Origin: an uncultured archaeon
Lineage (GTDB): Archaea > Halobacteriota > Methanosarcinia > Methanosarcinales > Methanoperedenaceae
Direction of reading: 5' to 3'
DNA length: 6,537 bases
Assembly: GCA_902386085.1 (NCBI GenBank)
Contig: CABMIA010000152.1
Span: 1 to 6,537 of the forward strand
Positions 5,676 to 6,537 of this stretch are shown here, in pieces (the first letter of the stretch is position 1; each line of letters starts with the position of its first letter). The position numbers were made by a program, and so were the translations under genes. The notes beneath the pieces were generated by a model, which was not told the DNA's origin, ran no database searches, and worked only from the letters and a program-made list of their open reading frames with translations.

Positions 5676-6537
5676 GATCGTTTCTATTTCAATTTCTTCT
5701 ACTGGCTCAGGTGGGATTTGCGCCACGGTTTTTTTATCTTTTGAAATCCTTGTTTTGATTGCCATAGCGAGGGCATCGATCCACGACAGGAATGCCCTTT
5801 CCTTTCTCAGGTAAAAAATAATCAATATTACCGCGGCTACCCCAAGCCCCAAAAGCGGAACACCATAACCGGATCCAGCCACTTTTTGTCCTAAGGCATA
5901 AAATACCGGTTTATTTCTAATATCGACAGGCACTGAGTTCTCAGACGGCAAGAACAAAGATTCCCCGTTAAACCTCGTAACAACCGTATGATTTCCCGGA
6001 CTCGTATTTTTGGCAATCCTGATGCTGAATGAAAAATTGCCGTTTTGTACAGGCGCTGTGCCAATTAAATCAGTATCGAAAATAACTGCAATATCAGAAG
6101 CAGGAACATTACGATTTTTTAGCGTCCTCAGTTTACCTGAGATGTTCAAAAAATCATCCTGATATGCGACATCAGGCCCTTCTATCGAAATTGTGGTATT
6201 CGCCCGCAACACTTTCATCGTTGTCTTACTGGCAGCCTGGGAAAGCGGCTGCTCTTCCGGAATAAAGGCCGCTCCGACCGTATGATCACCTTCATCTATC
6301 ACCGGAATAAAGAGATCGTAGTCATACGAACCGTTTTCACCTGTTGTCACATTTGCATGCGGATTATTATCCATTGAAATGGAGATCCCTGCCCCTGCTA
6401 TGCCTGTAGTATTTTTTACATCCAGCATGCCTGATACATGCAGGATATCACCATACTCTCCGTAATCAGGATTTACTTTGATCGTAAGCCTTGTATCAGC
6501 AGGTCTAATAAAAAAAGTGCTTTTTGCTGAAGATGGC
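5673..6537 (-). CDS. Surface protein with tandem Ig-like domains and C-terminal membrane anchor (N-terminus outside window)
   Basis: The frame is open to the window edge, giving 287 visible residues; the first internal ATG (6428) falls inside a domain, so the real start lies upstream. Two tandem beta-sandwich, Ig-like or carboxypeptidase-regulatory-like repeats are seen, at about 16-110 (TRLTIKVNPDYGEYGDILHV at the start) and 112-207 (ANTTISIEGPDVAYQDDFL at the start). Each opens with a T-x-I-x-I strand and a G/Y-x-D-x-L-x-x-S-G motif. Seven N-X-S/T sequons lie in this part. One membrane segment follows at about 224-243 (GVPLLGLGVAAVILIIFYL), then RKER and a cytoplasmic tail of ~45 residues ending at TAG. 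This is the layout of archaeal transglutaminase-like proteins with DUF4129 at the end. A transglutaminase-like domain further upstream is plausible but not seen. It is the first gene of the operon visible here. Confidence 0.8.
   Translation of the reverse strand, partial: PSSAKSTFFIRPADTRLTIKVNPDYGEYGDILHVSGMLDVKNTTGIAGAGISISMDNNPHANVTTGENGSYDYDLFIPVIDEGDHTVGAAFIPEEQPLSQAASKTTMKVLRANTTISIEGPDVAYQDDFLNISGKLRTLKNRNVPASDIAVIFDTDLIGTAPVQNGNFSFSIRIAKNTSPGNHTVVTRFNGESLFLPSENSVPVDIRNKPVFYALGQKVAGSGYGVPLLGLGVAAVILIIFYLRKERAFLSWIDALAMAIKTRISKDKKTVAQIPPEPVEEIEIETI

Overview
The window looks like a chromosomal segment of a euryarchaeon, most likely in or near the Methanosarcinales (a methanogen or an ANME/Methanoperedens-like relative). 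The reasons are the families present (DUF1616 membrane protein, archaeal-type MoxR ATPase, DUF58, DUF4350, DUF4129-like domain), short Shine-Dalgarno motifs, tight gene packing, and many N-X-S/T sequons in the predicted extracellular segments. The lineage is inferred from remembered family distributions, not from a search.

Layout: two gene strings converge near position 1196. On the plus strand, the C-terminal end of an FtsX/MacB-type ABC transporter permease (1-264) is followed after one base by a DUF1616-family membrane protein (266-1198). The rest of the window (6537 down to 1195) is one minus-strand operon. In order of transcription it holds: a large surface protein with Ig-like domains and one membrane anchor, entering from outside the window; a DUF4129-like cytoplasmic domain in the same frame but behind an in-frame TAG; a DUF4350 protein; a MoxR AAA+ ATPase; a DUF58 protein; and a coiled-coil, two-TM protein with a cysteine-rich C-terminus. 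Every junction in the operon is a zero-base join or a short overlap (4, 8 or 19 bp), except the 48-base TAG-to-ATG gap, so the genes are probably co-transcribed and translationally coupled. There is no gene-free stretch of more than 300 bases, and I saw no RNA gene, CRISPR array or mobile element.

How the genes may work together: MoxR plus DUF58 (a VWA-like protein) plus a membrane protein ending in DUF4129, usually with a transglutaminase-like domain, is a recurring prokaryotic set thought to act in maturation or remodelling of surface or membrane complexes. MoxR would be the ATP-driven remodeller and DUF58 its membrane-anchored adaptor. DUF4350 and the Ig-like/DUF4129 protein would present the extracellular parts. 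The substrate is unknown.

The main point to check is the in-frame amber codon at 5673-5675. Without it, the Ig-like/TM protein and the DUF4129-like domain form one continuous protein with the domain order expected for this family. It could be pyrrolysine insertion or readthrough, a gene split with reinitiation, or a disrupted gene. A second oddity is a perfect 16-bp palindrome that encodes both overlapping stop codons of the convergent genes.
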